Of a stretch of DNA of 64,000 nt, positions 22,436-37,200 are shown in pieces. The notes beneath the pieces are model-generated. The model was not told the origin of the DNA. It saw nothing but the letters and a program-made list of their open reading frames with translations, and did no database searches. Position 1 is the stretch's first letter; each line of letters opens with the position of its first letter. The stretch is taken from contig JAXGGA010000088.1 in NCBI GenBank assembly GCA_038373865.1, positions 288,875-352,874 on the forward strand. The letters are read 5' to 3'. This DNA comes from Uloborus plumipes. Taxonomy: Eukaryota; Arthropoda; Arachnida; Araneae; Uloboridae. A program made the translations under genes and the position numbers.

Positions 22436-25265
22436 TCGTTATCGTGTCTGTAATATGTTTTATATGCATAACTTACGAGAAAACTCCATAAGGTTAGGTC
22501 AAGCTAAGTTCGATCTCGGATGATAACTGCATATTCCAGAACTGTAACATGTCATGTGACCAATCTGGTAAGTAATGCAAGTACTGTCTGTTTTCGAACT
22601 CCGCGCTTGGCAGTCTCAAACGTTACCATTTGAAAAAGGTTGATAGGTTAAATAGAAGCACTTGCCGGTGATTTCAGTCTTTATTCGCTTCTTACTTCCT
22701 GGTTGCATCCCCCCCCCCCCATTTTGGGAAAATCGGAAGAGACCTCAGGCATGCGCAAATACGAGGAAGGTAGTACGATAAAAGATTAGACACACACAGT
22801 ACTTACTTCCTTAGGTATTGAAGTTCATTTAGATGTACGTTTAGTTGCACCATTTTTCACGCTAAGATAAGGCTATAAAAATGAAAATTCTCCCATGGAA
22901 TACTTCACCTGGCCCTGACACTGTCTGAGGTTACTCATCAAACCCACCCAGCGGTTCGAATAGAATACGCTTAGAAGTCAGGAAAAATAGGTCAGCATTT
23001 TTTTTACCAAGTTACTAATTCCAGTACGGTACCGTAAATCGAGCAAAGAATACATTATAAGGCTTATTATTTCTACACTCTTCAGGTATAAAGCTGTCCT
23101 CAAAACTGTTGTTAGGCTAAGCTAATTGTTCAGCTCCAGTTGTGCTACCACTTCTTAAATACTTTAATGACTTTTCTGTAAACTATGGCGATCCAATTAG
23201 CACAATTTTTGTTGACGAAATTCAAATTTTTATGCCTTTCATCATTTAGTGATATAATTTAAGCTCTGCATTGAGAAGATTATAGTGAAACCATTTCACT
23301 GACATTGGTAACGCGCAATTTAATTGCCTTAAATGATTTCAGCCTTATTTTCTATTAATGATATTAATATTGTTAATGGTATATTTTGGATAGTCTGCGC
23401 ATGATCCCTGGCACCTCATGTTCTCTGATTTAAAAAATGTAGTGCAGTCAGTTAGGGCAAATGGAAACAGAATTTCAACTTCTCAACTTTAACCGCATTT
23501 CTTCACTTTGGATGAAGTACGAGAAAATTTATTGCGTTGCATTCGAAACTACACTTGTTGAAAGTCACTGGGTGGGTAAAACTCGATTTTATGATTGTCT
23601 GCTGACGAAAGATATCGCGTTCAGTTATCCCAAAATGTTTCCATCTACCCGAGAGACTAGGGGGTAAATTGAAAGTGATTTTTTTCTTCCTTGAGACTGA
23701 TTCAGATCAACAACAGTTTAGAGCAAGAAATTCTGCACCAAAGATACTCAATTTATGGCCTGTAGATCCATGCAACCTGCTGAATCCTTTGAATGTTATT
23801 TTTTACCATTTTAAAAGAAAATGTATGCAAATTAACTATGCTCTAAATTTATTGAATTGCACGCAAAAGTATGTTTTTTAACAAAATTTAATGTTCCAAA
23901 AAATAAGAAGAGGGCTTAGTTATTTCCATATACTTCAGAGTACAGTACGTATGGAGTAAATGAAAGCAATTGACCCCACGTTTCTATTAGTAAAGTGATA
24001 TTTTCAAAAAGAAGTTCAACTAGGTCGATCTTCATCCGCAAAATTTTTGAACCCATGTTACTCACATCTTTTTTTAGAACTCAAACATAATTTTTCCTCG
24101 TTTAGCTTACAAATACTGTTTTCAATTGTTCTGTGCATTGTTTATTTTCCAGTGACATTTTAAAGCAAGGAATATTTTAACGCTGAAGATGATAAGTATG
24201 TCCTATTCTAATCTGATGCTAGTCACGTTTTGATTTTTAAACTGTTTGGGACAGTAAAAACCGTGACAAAAAGTTTGAACACCCTCTGCATTTCACTGTT
24301 TGATTTTTTTTTTTTTATTTCTTCTTCGTCTTCTTTTTTTTTTGATAAAAGTAGATGTAAAAAGCATGGGTCCAATATTTCTGCTGTAAAAGTTAGACCT
24401 GATTTAAATTTTTCTTTTTTTTTTCTTTTCTTTTTTTTTTTTAAGATCGCTTTACAAATAGGAAAGAAGAGGAAGACATGTGTTTCTATTTACCCTATAC
24501 ATTCTGTACTCTGGGGTAACTGGGGAAAAACTAAGCTCTTTTCTTGCTTTTTGGGAGATTTTTTTCAAATAAAATTATGCTTTTATGTTCATTCTACGTA
24601 AATTTAGAGCACAATTTAATTTTTTAATGCTTTTTCTTTTGAAACGATACTAAATTATATTAAAAGACTTCAGCGAGGTGCATGAATGTATGGGCTTTTA
24701 AGCCCCACTGCATTTTGAGCTTGCATGCATGCTCTGAAGGATGTTTCATTTGCTGACTTTCAGGGAGTGTAAGAAGCGTAGAAAACTCGCCTCCTGAAGT
24801 GCATTCATACTCAAGAAACATACTATAAATATTACTAAAGTTTTGTAGTGAAATCTGCAAAACATTTTAATTCGAGGATATATTCTCATCACTTAAAGTA
24901 CAAAACCTGTATAGTAATTGTTTATGCTGACAAGAAGAATAAGAACTACTTTTATGTATGCATAAAAGTGCATAGATATTTCAAAAGTTTATTAATTCAA
25001 TGAGCTCTCTAAACATTCTCTTTGTAGGATAAAATATGAAAGTAAACGTAGGAATTAATTAAGTTTTTCATGTTCTTTAATTTTGTTTATTTATTCATTT
25101 ATCTATTTTTTTTAGTTTTTTACTTTAATTGTTCGCTATACTGTGTATAAACCTATTTTGACGGCTCATATTCGGATAAAGAGACGATTTTGATCTTAAA
25201 ATAATATTAATTATTCTTAATGAAAAAAATCATTTTCAGGTTCATTGGTATTTGTTCATTTTCAG
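22436..25265. other. Region just upstream of the troponin I start-codon exon
   Basis: No coding exon, promoter or transposon end could be supported. Poly-C (22710) and poly-T/A tracts occur. A noncoding first exon and the promoter of troponin I may lie here or further upstream, but I cannot place them. Confidence 0.4.
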
Positions 25266-25295
25266 AGTCAAGAAGAATATTAACATGGGAGACGC
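25266..25295 (+). CDS. TnI: Troponin I start-codon exon (5' UTR plus first codons)
   Basis: A T-rich tract ending in CAG precedes 25266. ATG is at 25285, giving M-G-D and the first two bases of an Ala codon before a strong GTGAGT donor at 25296. A short exon carrying only the first few codons is usual for arthropod troponin I (the insect protein starts MADDE). The exon ends in phase 2, while the next recognised exon starts in phase 0, so they cannot be joined directly; a small exon must lie between, or this start is used differently. Support is splice consensus, position and N-terminal resemblance, not homology over any length. Confidence 0.5.
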
Positions 25296-28200
25296 GTGAG
25301 TAAATTAAATATTTTTTGCGTTCTTTATAGGATTTGATAAAATAGATGCATCATGTGTGAATATTTTATCTTTAGTTACTTAAATGAACCTGACTTGCAT
25401 GAACAAATAAATATTTTGTGCATTATATTCATTAAATTGGATTGAAAAACAGATTCAAAGGGCCGCAACAGTTGAGTGCAGAAGTTGAGCACCCATATCA
25501 CTATGAAAAATCTGAAATTTTGCATCGATCAGATAACATCTTTTGTCTCCGACGGCTAACTGAGAATTCAAAATTTTGGAGAAAAAAAAGTGACTTTTTG
25601 CTTATTATTCACGAGAAACACAAGACTCGAACGTTCAAAATAACTGGTTGCTAAAAGGTTGTGCAATTGAGTCACCAAAAGAGGTGTGCAATATTAGACT
25701 GATAAATACGTTTTGACTCCGACGATCGGCTGAAAAGTTAAAGTTTTTATAAAAAATGGTATTTTCTAATCAATGTCATCTTGACCTTTCTCAGTATCAA
25801 TTAGACAGTAAAAAATTTCCATAGAATAAGTAATAACGATGTAAAACAGATCTAGTTGTATTTATAAATCTACAACTCTTTATTGAATGACAAGTTAGAC
25901 TTCTCTTCAAATGAAGGTGAAAATTCGTAATCATATGAGCAATAGCTAGTTTGTACAGCTTTTCAGTCACCCATAAATGATTAGATGACTCAGAATTTAC
26001 CCCGAGAAGGTGACTACACAGTAAGTTCCATTCTAACCCTTCTCAGCGAACCACTTATTGATGTATAGTTACACAAATGCTCGACTTTTAAGAGGGTCAC
26101 AACACAAAAAAGGTTGAGAATTGAGGATAATGAAATTAATTTTAGGGGGACATTAACTTATTTTGAGGGACGTACAATAATTGTGCACCAATAATATGAC
26201 ATCTTTAAACTGTCTTCTATAAACAAATAATAATAAGCAAAGATGCCCATTTCTCGAAAATTTTTAATTTTCAGCCGATCCTTGGAGGCGAGCGATACTA
26301 ATCGATCAGCTTATAATAATGAACACCTATCTAGACGGTACAATTACTTAAACCTCTATTCTCTAGGTGTTTTGACTGTTTTAGTTTTATGTTTTTTGAG
26401 AATAATAAGCAAAAAGTCGCTTTTTTTTTCAAAATCTTCAGTTCTCATCTTACCTAAATTTTCTTTTATTGTGAAAGAAAAAGTTTAAAATTTGAAAGCA
26501 TACTTAAATGCAAAAAAAAAAAAATTAAAATCCAGCTCAATATGACATTTTGCACACCGGGAGAACATTGGTACAGCTCAAAATGCTGTAATTTTGAACT
26601 TAAAATTATATTGAGAAAATTTTGACATTACAAAACAGAGAAAGTCCTTTATTTTGGGAATATTGTAAATTGGGGGTATTTTGGGTACTGATTAGTGGGT
26701 ACCTTTTGCTTTTGTCACCTACAACATGATTAAGAAAAAAGTAATAAAGTTTAACAAAAAATGAAATTCGGGATTCTGGGATTAATATTGTATCAGCTTA
26801 AAAGCTGAAGACTAAAGTTTTATCTAGGAATTTTAATTCGTGTATTTGCATTTCATAAAGCAACTATATGCACTTCAAAAAAATTTTTTTTTTCGATTAT
26901 CAACACAGTATGCATTAGTCACAAGTAACAATATTTTTAATTAAATGAGGAAAAAAATCTATTCATAATTAGAAAACACAAGTCAAAGTAATTGAAATTA
27001 ATATATGTGACTGACGAGAGATTTTTTTTCGAAGAAGTTCGTTACATTAAAGGCCGGCATTAAAACAATGATATACATTTCTAAAGTAATGCTACTTAAA
27101 ACCATTAGCCATTTAAAAGACCTTTATTAAATATTCCGCAAAGTAGTTTTTGCTCAAAGTTATTTCTTGACATGAAAACGCTAGAAAAAAAAATAGACAG
27201 TTCACTTTGTAAACACTATATTTAATTCCTTAAGTTTCTCTCATGTCTTTTCCTAAGTCAAGTTAAGAAAAACATATGACGAAAAAGTCAGTTACTCATA
27301 AATCTTCGCTCTACTTTTAAACAGTTCCGCACGAGTGGAAAATCTTTATTTAGAACGAAAAGAAATTTCTTTTATAATTATGAATCACTTTTATAAAAGT
27401 ACCGAGTTGATTCGTAAATCGTAGCCTAGCTTTTCTTTGAAAATAATGTCATTCCGATACTTAAAAGTCCTTCTTTGCATTATTTTAGTGATGCGAAAGA
27501 TCGAACATTTATTAAAAGTAAAGCATGAATTGGACGAAGACACTGACTTACGTTTGAGTTAACGGGGACTCAGGGGCCCCCCAGATGAAGCGCCCCAATT
27601 TAATGTAATTACAATTTACGTTGTAAAATTCGTTTTTACTAAAATTTAAATGTAAAATTAAAAAAATGTTTGTAGAAGTCTTTTTTTTTCCTCTTTTTCT
27701 GTAATTTATTTTATTTGTGGCTTAGATTAAACATTCAATACATTTGCCTAACAAAAATTCTTATGTTATTACATTGGAATTTTATTTCACTTTGTACAAA
27801 TAGAGTAAATTCTACATTTGAATAAGAAAAAAGTGTGGAGCACTTTGAATTTAATTTATACCACTAATGAAATAGGGAGGACCCGCATGAGTTCTAGGTC
27901 CTTTGTCCAGGGCTTCACTATGGTTTAATCGGGAATGATGCTACGCATGAATTAGTGAATATTTAAACTGGTTTATAATATAATGAACGTTTGACAAGTG
28001 TATATATAATATATGTACCAGCTAGCCGAAATAGTGCGACATTGCAGCATATGTCGCAGATTCTTGAGAAATTCTGCAGACTATTTTATAGTCGGGTTAT
28101 AAAAAAAACTAAAATCTTAAAAGAAAAAATTTCTTATATTTCAATTAATGAAGATTTGATTTTACATGCTAACACACGGCACTAGTACCTGAACCATTTG

Positions 28201-31200
28201 ACTGAATTTTGAGGAAAAAAAAGGAAAATGAAAAAAAAAAAAAGCCGATTTCTTTCAAAACCAGCTCAATCCAATTTTTCTGTATCTAATTGGGCCACAC
28301 ATACTGCTAATTTAAAAAAAAAGACAAAATGAAGTCGCACACATAAGATTATTCAACCGAAAATTAACTTATTTAAAAGAAAGAAAGTGGACTAAATTAA
28401 AAATGCTTTTTATTTATAGCTTGTTAATGTTTAGAATTGAATAGTGCTGATTTTGATATTAAACACCTTATTTAAAGAATTGAGATTTGCTAAAATTGTC
28501 ATGTTCTCCATTCAGTAGCAGTATTATAAGCTAAAGAGCTTCATAGTTGTAAAATTGAAAATTTCGAAAATCATCCAACTTTACCTCAACAGCAATGACA
28601 CATTTGAAAATCATGCTGTAGGAGAGTAACTATATTGAGGAGGTCATAGTTTATCAGTTTGATTTTTAATATCAACGTGAAGTGCTGTGGAACTTGCACA
28701 TCGAAAGAGATCCAGAACGCCAACTAGAGTCAAATGAGGACAAAGAGCAAAATTAAATTCCTTTTTGAGTCAAAGAAATTGTATGAGAGTAACACCTACG
28801 TGCAGTCAAACTTAATACGAGGAGTGAGATAATCATTCGTTCAAAGTGAAGACTAATTACGCTCAACGGATGTGTAGGAAATGTGCAAATAACTTCATTT
28901 AAGGGATAAAGTTAAACGTATAAGTAACTTCATTTGAAGGAACAAGAGAAAAAATCATTATTTCACCGTAGAAGTTCAACATAACCATTAGCAACGAATA
29001 GTCACGTGTCACTGAGAAGGGAAAAAAATTTCGTCAATTTCATTTTATTGCAGAAAGTTTCCCTCAGCCCATATTCAGTATATTTTGAGCATAAAATGTA
29101 AGTACTAGCAAAATATCACGTACTAACATTATATGATTGATTCTTATAAAGTTTCTTTTGGTTAGTAAAGATTTTCCCGTCTCGTCAAAGATTGAGAGGT
29201 TGAACACCTGTCTGTCTGCTTTCGTAAAAATCACCTGAAAACGAAATTTTATTTAATGTTTTTATATAGCAAATACTAAGCTAGTGGCACACTAAATCAC
29301 CCCCATCCTCAATTAACTGACGAAAATTTCTTAGTTATAATAACACATATGTACAGCGGTGGAAGAAAGTAGAGAGGCTTTTGGATTTTTTTAACTGTCT
29401 GCTTTCGGAAAATCACCTGAAAACGAAATTTTATTTCCTGTTTTTATACAGCAAATACTAAGCTAGTGGCACACTAAATCACCATCCTCAATTAACTGGC
29501 GAAAATTTCTTAGTTATAATAATAAATATGTACAGTGGTGGAAGAAAGTGGAGAGGCTTTTGGATTTTTTCAACTGTATGCTTACAGAAAATGTTACCTT
29601 TCAGAAAATGCTAAATCATGCACATCATTTCAAGAGCAATTTAATGTTAAATTTAATGTGAAAAAAATCAAGCATTTGCAATACAAAAAAAGTTATTCTG
29701 GAAAACAAACAGTTAATAAGTAGCTTTTAATATCGAACTTTTCTGTTCAATCACGGTTGCTGTATTACGAACCATGTTTTACACAATGTGAGTTGGAAAA
29801 CTTTCACGACTACTAAGTTAATCCTAAACTACTTCTTTAAAGGTTTATGGTCTTCACAATCACTTTTTTCAGCAAAAAATTATTGTTCTTCTATACTTCT
29901 TGTAAAAATAATTATATTCGTTTCTCACGCGTTTTCCTTAGAACCACAATTCTGCCATTTTAAATTGCTTTGTTGCCAGGTTGCATATCATGTAAAACAT
30001 TCCAGACATTATTTAAAAAAAAAACTGATCAAAAGCATACTATAAAAATGCAATAAACTTAGAAATAGACCGTCACTATTTTGTGTTACGACTTAAAAAT
30101 GTGAGAAAAAATATTATTATTAAGGAAAACACATAAGGTCATTTGTAGCACATTTTTAAAAGTACTTTTTGTACCCCTCCATTTTAGGTACTACATTATT
30201 GCATGGAAAATCACTTTCTTTAACTAAATTACCGTGGCAGCAAACAATTACTAAATCATACTTTATTACTCATGATACGGGTAATCATATGATACTGTTA
30301 ACACTTTGACTGCCATGGCTATCATATGTGATATCCAGTGATATTTCCGTTGAGACACTGGCTATCCGATATGATAGCCAGGGTGTTTCAACACTTCAGG
30401 CCATGGCTATCAAAGATGTTATCAGAAAATCGTATTGGAGTTTGATTGTTGGGCTCCCTACGATGTGTTAGGTATACGTGGTTTGCGCAAATTGATATAT
30501 GTCTTCAATTTCTTCAGAAATTAACTTTCTCTTGCTCATTGTAATAAAAATTCAAATAATTCAAACCTAAACAAAATAATAGAAATAAAATCATATAAAT
30601 AAAATAATAAAAAACATAAACATAAATCTAAATAAAAAAGTTTATTGATAAATGACGAATTTAGCTGGCTATCAAATAAGATTGCCATGGCCATGCATGG
30701 AAGAATTTACACTAACTTTCATGGTGTGCTTTGGCTATCATTTTTGGTAGCCAGGATGAAAATCTCCCCATGTGTTACAAAATGAGTCAGATTGAAAAAT
30801 ATTGTTTTTATATATAGTTTTATGTTGAAAAAAAAACAAATTACACACAAAAAAAGTTTGGCCCCGTGGTGAACATTTGCAATTTTGGCTTGGCAGTCAA
30901 AGTGTTAAGGAAGGGTGTCGTGTGGTTGCCTAACTGACTAGTCAGACAATTAAAAAAAAGTATGATGAAGTATATTAGTCGAGTACCACTAACTGGATAC
31001 GCCGTAAACATATATACCATCTTGAAGTGTTCTTTAGACATTTGCAAATTACCCATTGTTACGTATTTAAGATGTGTGATAAAAGACATACATCGTACTT
31101 TGAAACACACCTTTCAAGCTCCATACTTTAACCGTCATAAGAAAACGAAAAGTACACTTTTTCTTTTATTTAGGTACAAAAATAACAATTTTTGTCATAA

Positions 31201-34200
31201 TTAAGGATGACTCATGCAACTATTTAGCTAATCAAGTAAAACATATGCATCTAAGCAAGTTTCATGCAAAAACTATTCCTGACCCTCGGTGCATGGAGCT
31301 AGGAAGTCTCAAACGTGGCATTTTTTTACTTCCATCGGCAAAGTTAGGCCACCTCTAACAAACTGTACTGAAAGTCAGATTGCTAGGGGAGGCCGAAATT
31401 AATAAAGTTTACTTACAATATACATCAATTTATATACCAAATTGAAATACATTGTAAACAGACAGGCAGATTTGATACAAAAAGCATAACTAAAAGTAGT
31501 TATAATTAAAGTCTTTATTATACAGGGTGTCCACTCTAATCGTGGACCAATAGCTAATTTCTAAACCGTTAGAGATAAGCATATAGTTTATTTAGGAAAA
31601 AATCTCAAAATTATGAAAGGAATTTTGGGTCCATTCAATGTTTTTCAAAAAATCAAATTTTGAAAGAGTTATGGAATTTAAATTTTTATACAGCCCCCCA
31701 GTCTTATCAATCATATTTAGTAAAACATTCTTGACACTGTAAAGTTTAAAACTTAAAAAAAAATCACTGTTCTACGACAAAAATTGACCGAGTTATGACG
31801 TTTTGAAAAATCAAGATTTTGAAGGATTTCGCATACGATCCTTTAAGCGATGTCTCGATGACATCATGAAATAATGCAAAATCTTGATTTTTCAAAACGT
31901 CATAACTCGGTCAATTTTTGTGGTAGAAGAGTGATTTTTTTTAGTTTTAAACTTTACAGTATCAAGAATGTTTTACTAAATATGATTGATAGGACTGGGG
32001 GGCTGTATAAAAATTTAAATTCCGTAACTCTTTCAAAATTTGATTTTTTGAAAAACATTGAATAGACCCAAAATTCCTTTCATAATTTGGAGATTTTTTC
32101 CTAAATAAACTATATGCTTATCTCTAACGGTTTAGAAATTAGCTATTGGTCCACGATTGGAGTGGACACCCTGTATATAACTAGTAAAATTTTTAAAAGA
32201 CTTACTATTCGATCCTGATAAACTTTTTATAATTAATTACTGTTTTCTATGCTAATAATCTGTTTCCTTTTGAATTTCATGTGCACCGGATCTGAAATTT
32301 TAAAGCGAGGTAAGAATAAGTTTTCTTTTTTATGTTTTCTGTTTAGATATGAAATAATTTTGAACTTTTCAGCAGATATGCATCTTTTTAATAATGTTAA
32401 AAGAGAAGTTCAAGCACACGATTACATTTCTTGCAATTCATCAAAGAAAATATTTTAACACGTAACGAGTGAGGTAATTATTTCGTAACACAAGTAGGAA
32501 AGTTAGGTCTTAATGATAACATTATATGAGGCGTTTAGTATAAAAACTAGCTGAATTCGCTCTTGGAGGCATAAAATAAAATTCATATACTGGGCTGTTT
32601 TTTACAAAAAAAAAAAAAAAAAAAAGGTTTTTCGACAGCAGTTTTTCAACTGATTGGGCTGAACAAGCTCCAATTTGCTCTATAGCGTAATAGTATCCAC
32701 CAAAAAGTATCAAACTATGAAATAAAAATTTTTTTTAGAATTTATGAAGAGATGATTCTGATACTTAACGCCTGATATTTCTTGTGCACTTCATAAAAGT
32801 TAGTAAATATATAGGAAATTTTCAATGATTTTCATTCTGTTTATTTAAATGTAAATTCAAATAAAAGACACACACAACCAATAATATATATTTAAAAAAT
32901 ACAAAATATTTAAATGCAGAAGTCCAAGTCTCCTGGGTCGCAATTTATAACTTCACAAGTACTTTGTACTTAGAAAAACATTTTACCTCTAAAGGAGTTG
33001 AACATAACTAACATGAAGAGTTCTTTCTGCATACTTTTGCTAAAATACAGTGCTGGACAAAAATATAAGGCCGGTGAAAAACGTAAAAAATATTAAAGTT
33101 CAACAATAGAGGTGCATGTGGAAAGAAAATATCTTAAAACAAGGTTCATATATAACATCATTTATAGAAAAATTGAATAATTAAGTGTTAATAATTTAAC
33201 AACATGTCTTTGCATTGAACATACAGAAGATGTTGGACAAAATTATAAGGCCGCATTAGCGCAATGACCAAAGAATGAATAGTCAGTAAAATTGCATCTT
33301 TCCCCTATACTCCTAATCAATCTTGAAGTCATAGATTCCAGCAAGCACTTTTATTCCGGGCTTCAGAATGCTGCCAGTAACCAAAAAATTACTATGCCTT
33401 GATTTTATGATATTGTGTCTGTTGCTGTTCTGTAAGCTGTCTGTTGCTGTTGCTGTAGTAAAGACAAAAAACTGCCTTTGTATAGGGTTACTCTAATAGG
33501 TTGAAGCTTGATCTTGATAATATTTACCATATGGGAGAATTGAATGAAAATGGAGCTCCTTCTTAGCACGGATTTAAACTGAAATACTTTCTCAAAACTA
33601 CTACCAAAGTAGCCCAATTCGACTCAGCCGCCAACCCTTCCATAATCCATATATCATCCCAAAAAGTAGTAAAAATAGTCACGGTCAAGGTTCAACTTAT
33701 TAGAGCCACACTATGCCATAACAGTGTATTTGAACAGCAAAGAGCAGTTTATACCTCCTCCTGAATTTACGCCATTTTTGCTTGAACAACTAAGAATAAA
33801 TAGTTAAAACGCATCAAACATTGAAAAAAAAAATAATAATAATTAATAAAATGTATCTTGAAACACTTATATGACAAAAAGAAAGTCAGCACTTGAAAAA
33901 ACGAAGCATTTACTATTTTAAAAACTGCACAAAAAATAAGGCATATTGATACCTTGTGTCGCATGTATGCAGCTAGTGTTCAGCTTATGCTTATTGTAAA
34001 ATTTACTATGTGTAAATTTGTGTTTAATTTGTACTTGCGTTAGGTCAGGGTTCCCTCTCTCTCCCACCCTCCACCCCAACCCCCAAATTCGGTAAAATAT
34101 ACTCCTAAAATTTTAATAGAAACAAAGCTACCAGAAAAGTATCGCAACTTCCTTGAACTTCCTTAAAGTACCACGTTTTGTGACATATTAATATGTCTTA

Positions 34201-37200
34201 ACAGAGTTAACATTTCTTAAAAAAGATGGATATTTTTTTCTTCCTCTAACCATTGCATATGAAATTGAAAATGAATCTTGTGTATTGCCCCTTAGGAGAG
34301 ACAAAAACAAGAAGAAAAGGCAAGAAAAAAAGCAGAAGTGCGGAGAAGACTCGAAGAATCCACCAAGTCGAAAAAATGCAAAAAGGGCGGATTTATGACC
34401 CCAGAAAGGAAAAAGAAACTAAGAGTGAGGAGAAAAATATTTATTAGTTTAAATATTGGGTGTATTCCCTGGCAATCAAAATGTACGGTTGGAATTTTAG
34501 CTTCATTTTTAAAGTTAATTACAACAGCGATTCTCAGCCGCCGGTCCGCAAAAAAATTCCACAAGTCCTCAGATATTTATCCTTGCCCACGTTTCAAAAT
34601 TTCCTTACTCGAAACAAAGAGAAAAAAAAGAGACAAAGAAAGAAAGAAAAACATAGCAAAGACAGCCTGCATGACATTTTTATGCGAACATTTATGAATA
34701 CATTTCGTCATTTTCGATCACTTTTCACAAATATTTCTTTACTCATGCAAATTAATAAAATTTATAGTAATATTTTTTTGAGACAGTAGTTTTAATACCA
34801 AGTAAAGTTTATCGATTTATTATTAATATTATTATTTTGTTAAACAAAAATGGAAAGCAATGGAAAGCTACAACCTTTCAACTTTTTTTATTTGTAAAAA
34901 AAAGAGAGTAGGAGAAAAAAAAAACTTCACCGGTCCACGAAAATTTTGCGAAATGTCCATTTACCAGTGATTTACCAGTCCGTGCACCTAAAAAGGTTGA
35001 GAAACGCTGAATTGCAATATTCTAATGAATCTTTCTCTACATGGTTCCGAATAAGGATCTTTCGGAAAAATCAATATTTTGATGGAAAACAAAAACCACA
35101 ATTACCTTATATGTTTTTGAGCTGTAGCCGTGATTCATTTTCTTTCAAGTCCTTAAAAAAAAAAAAAAAAAAAAAAAGTAATTCAAAGCTACTTTGTTTC
35201 TAATTTTCTTTCACTGATTTATTTTTAGTTATAGGTTAAAACAGACATTTTCTCCACCTATTTTTACTATTTTAAAAGGCTCTCATCTGAAAAATTTCTT
35301 GTTAAACACTGCTTTAACTTATTTAAAAGACACTTCGAAATAAATTGCTTTATCTAAATTGCTTCCTTTTCCTCTTTATAAGTAACACCTACTGAAATAC
35401 ACTGGCTTATTTTATTCATTGATGCTATAGAGGTTGCTAAAGTAAAAATCTAACGCGTATATTTCAAGTTTATAATTTATTTGAAGAGCGAATTAATTTA
35501 CTTTACAAGTAGAAATATTGAACAGGCATAATGCCTTTCGGATCAACTCAGTGCGTTTCCCATTAGCCGAAGAAATGAACTGCCGCTTCGGTTGACAATT
35601 TGCTTTAAAATGTATTGAACAGAGCCCTATTTTTGCAACCAAATAAAGTTTAAAATGTTTCCTTTAGCAATCCTATTTTATGGCAATTTTTACACGATGA
35701 GCTTTTCAAACGCTGCTGTTTTTAAAGAAGACAAAAATTTTATTATTGATAAATTTCTTCAGTAAATTATCATTTTTTCATCGTTAAAAAAAAAAGCTTG
35801 ATTTTTCAGTAAAAACGTTAAACATACCATTAAGAAGATTTATATTTCGTAATTAAAGGGCTTGGGAGATGAAGGAGTTATGTGACAAAACAGATATTGC
35901 GAGTAATTAAAGTTTAAAGTTTTATTGTTGCAGTTTTTTTTTCTGGTTTTGTCGTTAGTGTGCGTATGAAATTGGTCTAGTGATATCTACTTTTCGATGT
36001 ACCAAGTTTTATTTGCTTATTTGTATAAATTGCTTACCATTGTACAGAGTGTTTATGTTTTAAAATGCAACCTAGCCCCTTCATCCCCCAAGCCCTTCAA
36101 TTGAGAAAGCTGAACAGTTATTTTTTACTTATTCTTTTTTTTTTTGGTGAAGATAACCTACTAGAACGCTGCGAACTATTAAATACAAATGATGCAGCTA
36201 GGAAGTTAATATTTTCAAGCAACCGTAAGGAAATAACATAACACTTCACAACTGCATTGCATTTGATTTTAGTATGTTTTCAAACGTTTGAAACTAGTTA
36301 TGGTACAAAAGTTAAGCAACTCTATAATTATTATATAATACTTATGGATTAAGTAATGAATTTATTTTTTTAACTAATATCGTCATTTAACATATTGATG
36401 TTCTAGCCAAACTTTTTTCAGGTTTTTTTTTCAGTTTCATTTTAAGAAAGTAAATAAGAAACATATTTAAATTGTTAACGGAACTAAGTGTAACAACAAG
36501 CAATCCTGCTGATGTTTTTCAATTTGTGAAAATAATCTATAATATTGTAGGCTCCCACAGTAAATGATATAGAAATACGTGTATATCATTCACTATGGGT
36601 TTATATTAAATAAAGGTTCCTTATATTCGAATACATCATAATTAAAAGCCAAAGCTTGAAAGTGCGAGAATAAAGTGCATGCCCAAAAATAACACACTCG
36701 TGCACAAGTATTGAGTAAATCGTTTTTGCAAAGGAAATGCTTACCTGCTATCTTGCCTAGTGGTCAGAAAAGCCTGACTGCGCATGGGGAGGTTCCGGGT
36801 TCAAATACCGGCTCGGACATAAATGTATTTTTTTTCTCCTATCCTTTCTTTATGCGAATGTGTTATTGTGATATGGATGGTTGCCTACCCTATGAGCGGG
36901 TTCTTCTGTCATGCGTGTATTGCAGAAGTCGGACTTCGCACTAAATTACGGTGGTACAGTTGGAAAAGTGAAGCAGCTCACTCCGAATTGCTAGCCTATC
37001 GGGAATAAGACAACAACAACAAATGAAACGCTTTACTCATTTGAATAGAATTTCTCATTTGCTGCCATCAGTAGTCTTTTTGACCCCGCATGAAAGAAGT
37101 CTGTGAAAAAATGCTTCTTTATGTAGGCTTTATCTTTCATTCACCCACGAAATCAAGGCACAGTATTGAGTAATTTTGCCCCTTCACACTCTCTGCACCA

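Noticed and set aside
24230..24601. 123-codon open frame
   Set aside because: Made of poly-Phe/Ser from poly-T runs; no motif, no splice context.
29054..29098. Well-formed splice-site pair (TTATTGCAG ... GTAAGT) in troponin I intron 1 as the missing exon
   Set aside because: It would end in phase 1, which does not fit the phase-0 start at 34296, and the peptide has no troponin-like character.
34338..34789. Long overlapping plus-strand frames over the first conserved troponin I exon
   Set aside because: They are other-frame shadows of, or read-through past, the real exon at 34296-34424.
36750..36825. tRNA gene suggested by box A and box B
   Set aside because: No closing acceptor stem, and the downstream body and ACA tail recur at 42641, so it is a SINE head.
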